From contig NW_017265146.1 in assembly GCF_001638985.1 (NCBI RefSeq), positions 682,001 to 746,000 of the forward strand: 64,000 nucleotides of DNA, read 5' to 3'. The notes below the pieces were generated by a model. It searched no databases, was not told the DNA's origin, and saw nothing but the letters and a program-made list of their open reading frames with translations. Source of the stretch: Phycomyces blakesleeanus NRRL 1555(-). Lineage: Eukaryota; Mucoromycota; Mucoromycetes; Mucorales; Phycomycetaceae. Of the stretch, positions 1 through 10,556 are shown piece after piece (position 1 is the stretch's first letter; each line of letters opens with the position of its first letter). A program made the position numbers and the translations under genes.

Positions 1-194
1 TTAGATATAAGATTTAGATTTTTCATCCACAGCGGTTTGTTTAAATAAATGTTTTGACCATTTTTTTAGGCAATCATTTAACGGATATCTAAATCCGGCT
101 CTTCACTAAGACATTTGAGCAATAAAAAGATGTGACTTCAGGTTTAAATAGACCACTGTGGATGCTCTTAGGGTAAGAGTGAGGGTAATGCTAT

Positions 195-1390
195 AAGGAG
201 ATACATAGTGAGAGTCATGCTTTAGCTCAGAGCAGAGGCGAGGACCACAAAGGGGAGGAAAGGGATAGAGTTAATGCGGAAAGACCAGTAGGGGTCCCAA
301 ATGACAAGGACGGTCAAGCCAAAGACAGGGGCAGAAAGAACATCAAGGTTAAGCGTGGGAGGGAAGACGAATGACTGGGAGGCAGCTGAGAGTACAGATG
401 GCAGAGGGACGGCGCAAAAGAATTCCAACCAAAAGTCTAGTCATACCACGGATTTTAACTGACAATCAAGAAGAAGATGCTCTTGCGTCTCAATGGACCT
501 CTTACAAATCGTGCAGAGAGGAAAGGATATAATGGAAGGCATGATGCGGTAGAGAAGAGCACGGCACAAAATATTGTGGTGAAAACCGAGAAATCAAGCA
601 TTACATGCCCTGTGAGGAAAGGCAAAAGACCAGAAAGAGCAAAGTTGTTGTTAGAGGAGAGATGACTGGATGGGACGAGCAGTAATTAGTTGATATGAGC
701 AGACAGAGCGGTAGTAACGAGCTATTATACGGGGTCAAGTCTGATCCGGAAGTTGTGCTGACAGAGGCGGGTGAAGGCTGATGGAAGATCCTTCTTGAAT
801 GGAAAAATCTGGCTGTTGGAACTCAAGTATAAAGGAGGAAATGGATGTACGAAAAAGAATGGGATGAAGAACTATTGTGCAATCGCGAAGTCTTTTGAGG
901 ATGCCGTTGAGTGTGACGGAACGGGGTAGAAGACGAGAGGGAGCAGCTGGGGTGAGTATATCCTACTCGGGTTCGATTGTGTATAGGTGGTAAACTCGCA
1001 AATCCAGTCAAGCTGATCAATAATGAGGATGTGAGGGTAGACTGGAGATCACAGAGGACAAAGGAAGGGCGAGACAGCTGGGAAGTTTGAGCACCACTTG
1101 TTCAAAGTTCCGGGGAGGATATCCGTAGCCTTCAGGACGAGATGTAACGGGGAGTTGAGAGTGCGATGGTTGTGAGGGCGACAGTCAGGAAAGAGCAGTG
1201 AAAGAAGAGGGTTAATGGTAGAAGCTTTAGAGCGAAGGAGAGTAGAGAAACATTGGGGAACGAGACCCCGAGGCAGAAGAGGATTGCGGACGAGTGGCTT
1301 TAGCCAAAAAAGTTGCAGAGCACATTTATGTATACCAGGATACAAGATATTAAGGCTACCCTGAAGTCGGGGCAAGCATAGTGTCAAGGG
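195..1390 (-). mobile_element. LINE (non-LTR retrotransposon) 3' relic, degenerate
   Basis: Read on the minus strand, 461-530 encodes CTICKRSIETQEHLLLDC, the C..C...H....C knuckle (zf-RVT) found at the C-terminus of many fungal LINE reverse transcriptases. It is preceded by an HNILCRALLYRIMPSI-like stretch typical of the segment just before that knuckle. The minus-strand open stretch at 1049-1387 (about 110 residues, with LQLFWLKPLVRNPLLPRG) resembles the region between the polymerase domain and the knuckle. The pieces lie in different frames with stops between them, so this is a dead copy. No polymerase catalytic motif and no 5' end are seen, and the relic may continue left of the window. 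GC content is higher than in its surroundings. Confidence is good for a LINE C-terminus and low for the exact borders. Confidence 0.6.
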
Positions 1391-1750
1391 TGGCTCTCTT
1401 TAATAAATAACACTCATAGAACTTATTGTTTCTTTTCAGATTATTCCTATATCTCAATTTGACACTCATTTTTATATAAACGTTTTCTTGTTTCCTACAC
1501 TAGCTTGGTCACATATTCTTCTCTTTTACATCTCATTTATTAATAATAATAAAATAACTATTTGTATAATGTACTTGATAGGCTTAAGCCCTTTACAATA
1601 AATATAAGCTGCTATATTCTAATTACTCAAAAAATAATAATAAGAAATTTGATAAGTGGTTATTGGAACAAAGAGTTTATTCTCAAAAGAATTACTTTTA
1701 TTAACAACAGATTCTAAAAAATGAAAATGAAAATGAAAATTAGACTTTTG
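1391..1750. other. AT-rich intergenic stretch
   Basis: This stretch lies between the LINE relic and the tandem hairpin repeat. I see no coding potential or RNA gene, only short A/T-rich simple sequence. Confidence 0.5.
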
Positions 1751-2291
1751 TGCATTTAAAAAAGCTTGTATAAAGATAAAACTTGCTTTATGTGAGGGCA
1801 TTTGCCCATTTGGTGTATTGTGCCATAAAAAGGTCAACTGTATTACACGGGATCTTGACGCGCAATACAGACAAGAGCTGCTAGTATACTACGGGACCTT
1901 GACGTAGACATACTAGCCTAGACTGCCATTAGAGGAAGTGACGCCCCTGTCCTATGACACAATACTCGCCATACCTTCCGCCCCAGTAATGACGGCTGTA
2001 CATTACGGGACCTAAGCGCATCATACAAAGAAAATCAGATTCAAAGAAATAAAACAATTAGCATTAGACGGTACATTTAAAAAGAGTCTGTACAAAAATA
2101 AAACTTACTTCAGATGATGGACTTGGAAGTTTAATGTATTGTGCCATAGAAAGGTCAACTGTACTTCACGGAATCTTGACGTGAAATACACACAAGAGCT
2201 GCCAATATATCACGGAATCTTGACGTGGGTCCATTAGCCTAGATTGCCTCTTAGAAGTCTTAATGCCTCTTAGCTATGACACAACGCGTTT
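1751..2291. repeat. two diverged copies of a ~321-bp unit carrying short hairpins
   Basis: Unit A (about 1751-1970) and unit B (about 2072-2291) align end to end by eye, from the shared TTTAAAAA start to the shared CTATGACACAA end. Each contains two hairpins with nearly the same loop, consensus ACGGRAYCTTGACGT. In A these are 1838-1870 (arms CTGTATT/AATACAG) and 1881-1916 (arms CTAGTAT/ATACTAG). In B they are 2161-2189 (TTCACG/CGTGAA) and 2205-2231. A fifth, weaker version lies at 1998-2026. The arms differ between hairpins while pairing is kept, which suggests the fold matters. I cannot assign it to a known family; it could be part of a non-autonomous element. Confidence 0.6.
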
Positions 2292-3042
2292 CTTTTATAT
2301 ACAATTAGAACATGAACGTTAAATTTGATTAGTTAAACGAATTACAGACTTTCTTTTTTATACATACCATCGTGCAATGTAAATGTGTATTTGAGGTTAT
2401 TGCAGGGCTATTACAATCAACACCTCACAATTATATCAGCAAAACATCTGTTGGCTGACGCAAGCAGGAATGATGCAAGCAGGAATGATGTAAGCAATCA
2501 CGTGCTGTTTAAACTCTAAGGTGATGGCTGGTCTAAAGATATCGAAACGATTGAAACAAAAAATTAAATGAAATCAGCCAATAAAATTAATTTTTGTCTG
2601 ACATTACCTATTGATCAAGGTACGCTTTGTAACGGTTGACCATGTATTTAAAGCTGAAATTTCTAGTGTTCCTATGAAGAAAAACTCTGAAGGTGAGTCA
2701 GTTAATATCCAATTTCTATAGATTGAAGATTTTAACGATATATGTATATAAACTATGAATTATATTAACATAGAAAGCCGGATGTCCTGCATCTAATGTA
2801 TATATATGCCGAAATACAAAATATTTAAAGCAGGCAAAATGATCTTGAAAAAATATATTAGTAACGAATATTCCACAAGTCTGGTACTTTTCTAATAAGT
2901 TACAGGTTTGCATATGAACACACTGTGATGTTCGAAGATCCAGGAAACATACTTTTTTTGAATTTTTGGAATCGGCTGCAAATCTGATTTACAAGTGAAT
3001 GAAATAGCAGACTTTTTTTTATTGTTATTCTACTGGCAAATC
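2292..3042. other. intergenic, nothing recognised
   Basis: This is AT-rich sequence downstream of the HemW-like gene. It has a short direct repeat (GCAAGCAGGAATGATG-like, near 2460-2490) but no convincing coding exon or RNA. Confidence 0.4.
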
Positions 3043-5080
3043 CTATATTTTCATAATATGTGGTACAATAGAATCCATCCTTTCGAGCCCTGATTCGGTT
3101 GGTCTGATCCCACCATGTAGATCCCATTCACTCAAGAGTTCATTTGGAACATACTTATTCATCGCTTGATCCATTACACCAGCTTCGTCAATTAAAAACC
3201 CAGCCTCAATATAAGTCTGAAGCATCTCCTTGTCGAGGACCTGGATTATCAATTATCAAATCAAAGAAATATTATAGATAAATAGCCGATTTTTAGAGTT
3301 AATTAACGCAAATTAGTTAACAGAATAAAGAATATTACTTACATTATCGAGATATAATCCTGTCATTGCTTGAAACCTCGCTCTTGGAACTCCCATTCGT
3401 GTGCGCATCCCAAATACTATAAGCTCCTATTATTTAATAAAGGTTATCAGTATTATACAAAAACACATAAGCACACACACATATATATATATGGCAGTAA
3501 CAAGAAGATATAGAATATGTTACCTCTATTGTCTCTCGGGCTGATATTGGTACCATCTTACGAATTCTAAATCCACAATAATAAAGCAAAAACAATTAAG
3601 ACCGCTGAGCATGTTTTCAAAGTTATACTTCTTATATATATATATATATATTATAATAGATATTATCAATAATAATAAATGAAGAAGAAGAAAAAACTCA
3701 CCCCTCTCCTTCAGATTCACATAATGCCATATATTTATTCGGGTGGAATTCCTTAAAGTATATATAATGTTAACTCATTGTAATATGATTTAATTACTAG
3801 AAAACTTACTCCAAATGTTCGTACTCTCACACCATCTTCAGTGCGTGTCAATCTTCCGTGAGCACCTGGACCAACACCTTTCAATAAAAGTTATTTCGTT
3901 ACAACACCGTTTGAAAAATAATAATAAGAATAGTTCAATACTTACCAAGATAATCCATGCCTTGCCAATATGAGAAATTGTGTCTACTGATGGCAGATTC
4001 ATTTTGGCAATAGTTGGATACTTCATAATGCGAGAATCCATATTCACTAGTTCTCTATTTATGTGTTTTATTTATTTCAATAATAGTAATAATAATAATA
4101 AATGGCACACGAATATTTGAAGATATATTTTTCAGATTATAATTTACCTTTAATGTTTGTTCATACATATCTGCTGCCTCATCTGGGCTAGGTAATGGAG
4201 GTAGTTCACCTCTTACAGATGCTTTGTGCAATCTGATATATACACATATATATAAATTGTATATTATCAATTGGAGTTGGTTTAGTTAATGCTTTGAAAT
4301 AATAAATTCATGCTTAGGTATAACTTTACGGAGTACTGCGTTCCATGGTCAACTGATAAATAGACATATGATCGCCAGCCAGTTCCAGGCCTTGCTAAGA
4401 TATAGAAAGCAAAAAAAAGAACGCATACATATACACAGCCAATATTTTTGAGCCAGAGAAAAACACATCTTATTTCCCATATATATAATATCCTTACTTT
4501 TAGTTCATCATCCCATGCCTCTAGTGTCTGTCCTGGTCTAGCAAAAATCAAATCAAAAGTAAGGCGTTCTTTGTGAAACACCTGCTTGGCTTTGGTGATT
4601 GCTCGTATAGCATCAGTTCCAGAATGATCTCGTCCTGTAAAGTATAAGATACAATCAGAGAAAAGTAATAACAGTAACAAAAATGAACAGGAACAACAAC
4701 AGATAAAGTGATGTGGAGGAGTAATATAATCATTTTTGTTTTTTTTTGTTTTTACCCATGACCTTGAGATCCTTGTCATTAAAAGATTGGATTCCAAGAG
4801 AGAGTCTATTTACACCCGCCTTTGCAAAATCTTGGAGTTTTGCAGATTCAATTGACTACATACACAATATACCCAAACATAGACAAACAGGTTATGTACA
4901 TTATATATAAAGCTACACTTGCTTTGAATTGAAATATTAAAATGTCGAGGAAGCAAAAAAGAAAAAGAAAAAGAATAAATGAATAAAAACAGATATTTAC
5001 TGTTGGATTAGCCTACAAAAAAAAGGGAAGATTTCATACAAAAATGGAAATAATATTTATTATGATGATGATGATATTAA

Positions 5081-5114
<34 letters not shown>

Positions 5115-6072
5115 GATGTGGACTTGCCTCCATCGTAACTTCAACATCTTTTGATAGGCCTATATGGTGATCAATTCTATTTAAAATACTGGCCACAGTT
5201 GAAGGCTAAATCCAGAAAAAATTAAAAAATTAAAAAATTAAAATTAAAATTAAAATTAAAATTAAAATTAAAATTAAAATTAAAATTAAAATTAAAATTA
5301 AAATTAAAATTAAAATTAAAAATTAAAAATTAAAAATTAAAAATTAAAACCAGAAAGAGTTTTTTTTTTAAAAAGAAAAAAGATTTCTTTGACATCTACG
5401 TGTTACAAACCAAAGCGAGACCTGTATAATGAGCATTTAAAGTAATCAATATATGTACATACACATATATCTATGTTATATGTACATGTGTGTTTGTATG
5501 ATTTTTTTTTCTCCTTCTTATTAATTTAATTTTTTTTTATTACTTGGTGTTCCACCGCCAAAATAGACAGAATTCAATCTCTTGTTTTTCAATCCAAATC
5601 GAGGGTCTGTCAAGTAAAAATCAAGTTCGCGTGTCATGGCCTTGACAAGACGTTCATGAGGAGGATCTCGAGGATTTATGTACTTGTTAAAGTTACAGTA
5701 AGTGCATTTACTGTTTTGTCGTTTTGTTGTTGTTAAACGATCGTCAGTGGAATATAATAATATATATATATATAGATCGACGTAATAAAGATTCCTGTGA
5801 AAAGGTTGAATCAAAGAAAAAAAAAGAAGGTAAGAATTCTACCTTTCACAGTATGGCCAGTGAATGTATATTGAGAATGGTGTTTTGGCAGGCAGTTTTG
5901 TATTTAATGTCGAGAATGCTGTGTGAATGTGTAATGTTGCCAAAGAGAAAGAATGGAACAAATAAGTAAATAAAAAATAGACTAAGCTTTTTTTTTTGAA
6001 TCTTGCCGATGAGCTCTTACATTGAGTTTTTATTCCAAAAGAATGAAGATTGTGCTTAATCAAGGTACGCAT
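3043..6072 (-). CDS. RSAD1: HemW/RSAD1-type radical SAM protein (16 exons)
   Basis: Sixteen exons join in phase to 444 residues. Exons (high to low): 6072-6021, 5918-5843, 5710-5544, 5421-5411, 5205-5128, 5012-5001, 4855-4756, 4634-4498, 4394-4330, 4232-4148, 4054-3946, 3877-3810, 3751-3702, 3566-3524, 3426-3343, 3240-3043. Visible motifs are IHWPYCESKCTYCNF (the CxxxCxxC that binds the SAM-linked 4Fe-4S cluster), YFGGGTPS, EVTMEANPT, NRLSLGIQSFND, and SRHNFSYWQG followed by GPGAHGR. Together these fit the HemW branch of the oxygen-independent coproporphyrinogen oxidase family. Known members are haem-binding chaperones rather than true oxidases; human RSAD1 is mitochondrial. The basic, hydroxyl-rich first 30 residues fit a mitochondrial presequence. 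Two exons are only 11 and 12 nt, and the intron after exon 5 uses a GC donor at 5127. An internal intron holds an (AAATTA)n array. Confidence 0.93.
5229..5349. repeat. (AAATTA)n minisatellite in a HemW-gene intron
   Basis: Roughly twenty copies of a 6-bp AAATTA unit lie in the intron between the 11-nt and 78-nt exons of the radical SAM gene. They drift to a 7-bp unit at the 3' side. The array is in non-coding sequence and is probably length-polymorphic. Confidence 0.9.
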
Positions 6073-6557
6073 AGTAATAATAATTTGATATTATTAAAAG
6101 CGAGTATACTGCTATGTTTCTTTACAAGGTAGAAAATAAAGAAATAAGAAAAAGGGCAATGCTTTTATTTTTTGTGTGTGTGTGGGTGAGTGGGTGGGTC
6201 TTATAATTCTTCCATTTTTAGAACCATTAATGAAAATCAAAGTCCGTACCTAATGTTGGTTAGGGACCAATTTTTGGCTGTGGATCCGTTGTCTCTGGAT
6301 AGATACCTTCAACCAACTTCTTCCTCAAGATATTATTTTTAAATTCTTTTATTTATTTAATAATTAGCAATACATCGTGTCAGCAAATACTTTAAGGTAC
6401 AAGCTATGAAATATGATATAATTGATAAGATAAAATAAAGTAAAGTAAAATAAGCACAAATACTCTTTAATAAAATATAAAGTAGAAGTAAAGAGATTTC
6501 AAGGTGCACAAAAGAAATGAATTTCTTTTTTTTTTGCAATGGTTTGTCGTTTGTTGT
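6073..6557. other. intergenic between HemW-like gene and DHH1
   Basis: This short spacer holds the 5' side of the HemW gene and the 3' side of DHH1, both on the minus strand. It contains a GT microsatellite at 6172-6200. A minus-strand segment at 6260-6345 reads open and looks coding-like (ends LVEGIYPETTDPQPKIGP then stop), but it has no start codon and no upstream exon I could join. It may be an orphan terminal exon or chance. Confidence 0.4.
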
Positions 6558-8626
6558 TTAGAAAGGCTTGGGTTTAGGTTTGGGTCTTGCCGTAGACATT
6601 GGGTTTGGTGCTCTTCTTCCTCCATTTCCATTAACTCCTCCACCACCACCACCACCTCCTCCTCCTCCTCCTCCACCGTCACTAACTCTTCTCCCACCTC
6701 CGCCATTCGGATTGTTACGTCCATTCTGTCGCCAATGTCCCTGCTGTCGGCCATATTCCTCATGCGGTAAACCAGCCTGTTGTCTCTGCTGGCGTGCTGT
6801 GGCTGCTGCTGCTTCCACATCTGGCTGCTGCACCTGGGCATCTTCGAGTGAGCTAGGTGCAACATAAAGACGTTTGTCGATGATCGGTGGGATTGGTTGG
6901 ATTTCGGTGCCTAGCTCCCGTTCGATTTTGTAGAGATTGAATCTATCTTCATATGTAATCAGGTTGATTGCGAGACCAAGGTGTCCAAACCGACCAGAGC
7001 GTCCAATACGATGAAGATATGTCTCGGCGTTTTTTGGAAAGTCAAAGTTGATCACCACATTTACAGCCTGGATATCAATACCACGCGTCAACAGATCTAT
7101 GCACACGTTCAATACATACATATACATATACCTATACATATATATATATTCCCTTTTTTTTTCCACCTTCCATATCCCTCTCTCTCTATCTTTGTGACTC
7201 TAATGATTATTACCTGAACAGACCAAATTGCGACATACGCCATTTCTAAAGTCGTGGAATACTCTGTTGCGGTGACTCTGAAGCATTTTTGCATGAGAAT
7301 AGAAACATGAATAGCCTAGTTCTGTGATTTTTTTAGCGAGCAACTCGACACGGTTTGTTGAATTGCAAAAGATGATTGATTGGTTGATTTGGAGTTTTGA
7401 GAATAGGGTATTGAGACAATGGACTTTTTGTTTTTCTTCGACGTAGGCGTAGTATTGTGTGACGCCTCTGAGGGTGAGTTCGTCCATGAGGTTGATTTCG
7501 TAGGGCTTGATAAGGAATTTTTCTTTGAAATGTTTGACGACTAGCGGGAATGTGGCACTAAAGAGCATGATCTGGCGGTCCTTTGGGAAAAAGCTGATGA
7601 GCTGTTCGATGATTGGTGTGAATTCTGGCGAGAGAAGTTTGTCGGCCTCGTCCATGACAAATGTGGTGGCCTCACTAAAGTCTGCCACGCCCTTTGAGGC
7701 AAGATCGAGGAGACGGCCTGGCGTACCCACAATCACATGTACTGGTTCGCTGAGACGCATGATGTCGTCCTTTAAGGTGGTTCCTCCAGTGGTCACCATC
7801 ACCTGGACATCCAAATGCTTACCGAGATTTTTGCATACTTGGGATGTTTGTAGAGCCAATTCGCGGGTGGGGACCAGTAGTAAGGCTTGGACTTTTGGTT
7901 TCTTGACATTGATCTTCTCGAGAGTAGGGATCACAAATGCGGCAGTTTTTCCTGTGCCGTTCTTGGCCCTTGCAAGTACGTCTCTGCCGGTTAGGGCAAT
8001 TGGAATTGCTTCTTCCTGAATAGGTGACGGCCGTTCGAATCCAGCTTCAAAGATTCCCATTAACAATTCACGCTTCAGAAAATAATCTTCGAATTCATTG
8101 CCTTTGGTTGCAGTAACATCCTGTACACAATATTATTATCATTATTCTAGACCTCTCTATCTCTCTCTCTTTTTTTTTCTTTTGCTTTAGAGAGTCTATA
8201 CCCCTCTTTCTTTCTGTCCCCCTTTATTTATTTTTTCTCTCTCTCTCTCTTTCTTTTGCACACACACGCACTCTCTAATACTCTCCCTCTCCTTCTTTCA
8301 ATACAATCAATATATTCTATAATACTCTTTCTTTTTCTTGCTTTGTTAAACCAGACACACACACTCATATATATTATTTTTGCTAACCTCTGTTTGTGGC
8401 CGGGTGTCTTTTGCTGGGAGAGTAATTGATTTTTTCCAGTCGTCCGTTTCATGGCTAAATCATAATTATTGTCATTGGAATTGGAATTGGAATTTATTTA
8501 TTTTTTATTGTTTCATTCTTTAATCAGATTTCCAGGACAAGGAAGTATTGGACTGGAAAGATAGAAAGGAGTAATCCTTTGTAAGATGTGTTACCTCAAT
8601 GGTTGGCTTGTGGATGGATGGGACAT
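6558..8626 (-). CDS. DHH1: ATP-dependent RNA helicase Dhh1 (DDX6 family)
   Basis: Four exons (8626-8595, 8454-8388, 8120-7214, 7096-6558) join to 514 residues. The N-terminal block [18 protein letters not shown] and [19 protein letters not shown] is diagnostic of Dhh1/DDX6 rather than other DEAD-box proteins. Visible helicase motifs are the Q motif [10 protein letters not shown], motif I AKNGTGKT (about 85-92), [18 protein letters not shown] (about 190-193), SAT (about 221-223), TRGIDI and [10 protein letters not shown]. Known members act in the cytoplasm in mRNA decapping activation, translational repression and P-bodies. The C-terminal ~110 residues are low-complexity (Gln/Arg-rich, an uninterrupted run of about 14 glycines, then a PKPKPKP end), as expected of a phase-separating tail. 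The start is the only ATG upstream of the conserved N-terminus that keeps phase through two introns. Confidence 0.97.
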
Positions 8627-10363
8627 TTTGAATAAAGTGTAATGTGTGAAATGGTTGTAATATAAATATAAAATATATTTATATATGTATATGTATGTGT
8701 AGGTGTAGGTGTATGTGTATGTGTATGTATAGAGAGAGTAGAGTAGAGCAGAATAGAATAGAATAGAATAGAATAGAAAGGAACTATATGGTAATATTAA
8801 GAACAATAGTAATAATGAGGATGAAGTGTAAGTCAAAAAAGCGCATTTAGATCGTAATGAACTTGCCTTTATGATTTATAAGGGTAAGTAAATAGTATAA
8901 ATAGTGATAGTAATATTAATGGCAATAGTAATATGATAGTTGACTGTGTGTGTATGTGTGTGGGATTTTTTTTTATGGTGTGGTACGTGAGTAAAGCGGG
9001 GGGGATGAGGGGTAGGTTGGTTATTTATTTGTGATAGAGTGTGCGTGTTTTGTGTTTTATGTTTCTTACACTTCTTTATCTATATATCTATATATTTCTT
9101 TATTTATCTATATATCTTTCTCGCTGGCTAACTAGCTATTTTGCCTTCTTGTTTTTATTATTCTTTGTAACAAGAGGTTGGTTTGTATCTGAACGAGAAC
9201 CTTTGTGAAGGGGTTATTTTTTTTTGGGTTATTTTTTGGTTTTGGTTTGTGTATTCCCTTCAAGGAGAAAGATAGAAAGAGAAACGAAGAAAGAAATGAA
9301 GAGAAAGGGAGTAAGAAAGTAAGAAATGATAGTAAGATATATATATATATATAATAAAATAAAATAAAGACCAGAGGCAAAGAAGAAAGAAATCAAATAG
9401 TATATAATGTATATGGTGTATATAGATTAAAATACAATACAATATAAAATAAAATAAAATAAAATAAAATAAAAAATATATCACTTAATGAATGAATGAA
9501 TGAATGAAAAGTAAAATAGCGAATAAATTTATAAAGAAGAGGTGACAATATTTTGACCTCTTCTTTATTGTATTGTATTGCATTGCATTTGTTATCTACC
9601 AAGTCTATTCTTCCATATTACTATTACTATATATAACAACCAATATCTTGGGCTGGCATGAGTCCATATGTGTATGAAAACTATAAGAGTAAAATAATAT
9701 TAAGCAAATAGATAGATAGATATCAATAGTCATACATGTATGTACATAATGTATATAGACAGAGACAGGAGTGGGGAGGCTATTTACACCTAAATGACGT
9801 GGTTAGGTTTACTATCTATTTTTAACTGTGCCTGTGCCTGTGCCTGTGTGTGCATTTGTATTTCAAAGGTAAAGATCTAGCCCTTCTTTTTCATCAAGAC
9901 AAGAGATCAAGTATCATATTTTACTATTCATAAACCTACTCTTTTTTTTTTGTAGCTAAAAATTCTTGTAGCTTAAAAAAGAATACAACCCAATAAAATA
10001 GAATATTCAAAGCATTTAAACTTATTCCATTATCCACTCTTTTACTCTCTTTATTCTCTTTATTCAACTGCGATTATGTCATCAGAATGACGTAAGGAGC
10101 CTTATTATATTTCATTATATAAATCCAAAGGGAAACAGAAAGACAAAAGAGAAAGAGAGTAAGTAGACAGAAAGGGGTTACAATAAAAGCAGTAAGCTTG
10201 TTCAATTCAATTCAAGCAAAAACTTGATCCTTTTTGTTTTACAGGACAGACTTGGTGTAACATGCACGTGACTTGGATCATTTTTAACTAGTGTGAATCC
10301 CGCATTGTGCCCGTTATTTTTATACACACTAACTATCTTACATCTCAAACCCCACACACATAC

Positions 10364-10394
<31 letters not shown>

Positions 10395-10556
10395 GTTTCT
10401 CTCTCTCTCTCTCTCTTATAGATACCTACTATATATACATACATACTATTCCCTCTCTTTCTCTTATTATTATTTTTTATAAAACAAACAAACAAATACA
10501 TAAAAAAAAAGCAATATACACACAATAAGCAAACACAGGCTTGTTAATGCTGAAAT
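8627..10556. other. divergent intergenic region, microsatellite-rich
   Basis: This is the shared upstream region of DHH1 (-) and the UVRAG-like gene (+). It holds many simple repeats: GTATGT/GTAGGT near 8690-8730, AATAG near 8755-8777, ATAAA near 9440-9475, AATG at 9489-9510, CA at 10362-10394 and CT at 10396-10417. Apparent reading frames here are repeat translations. I see no real gene. Confidence 0.6.
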
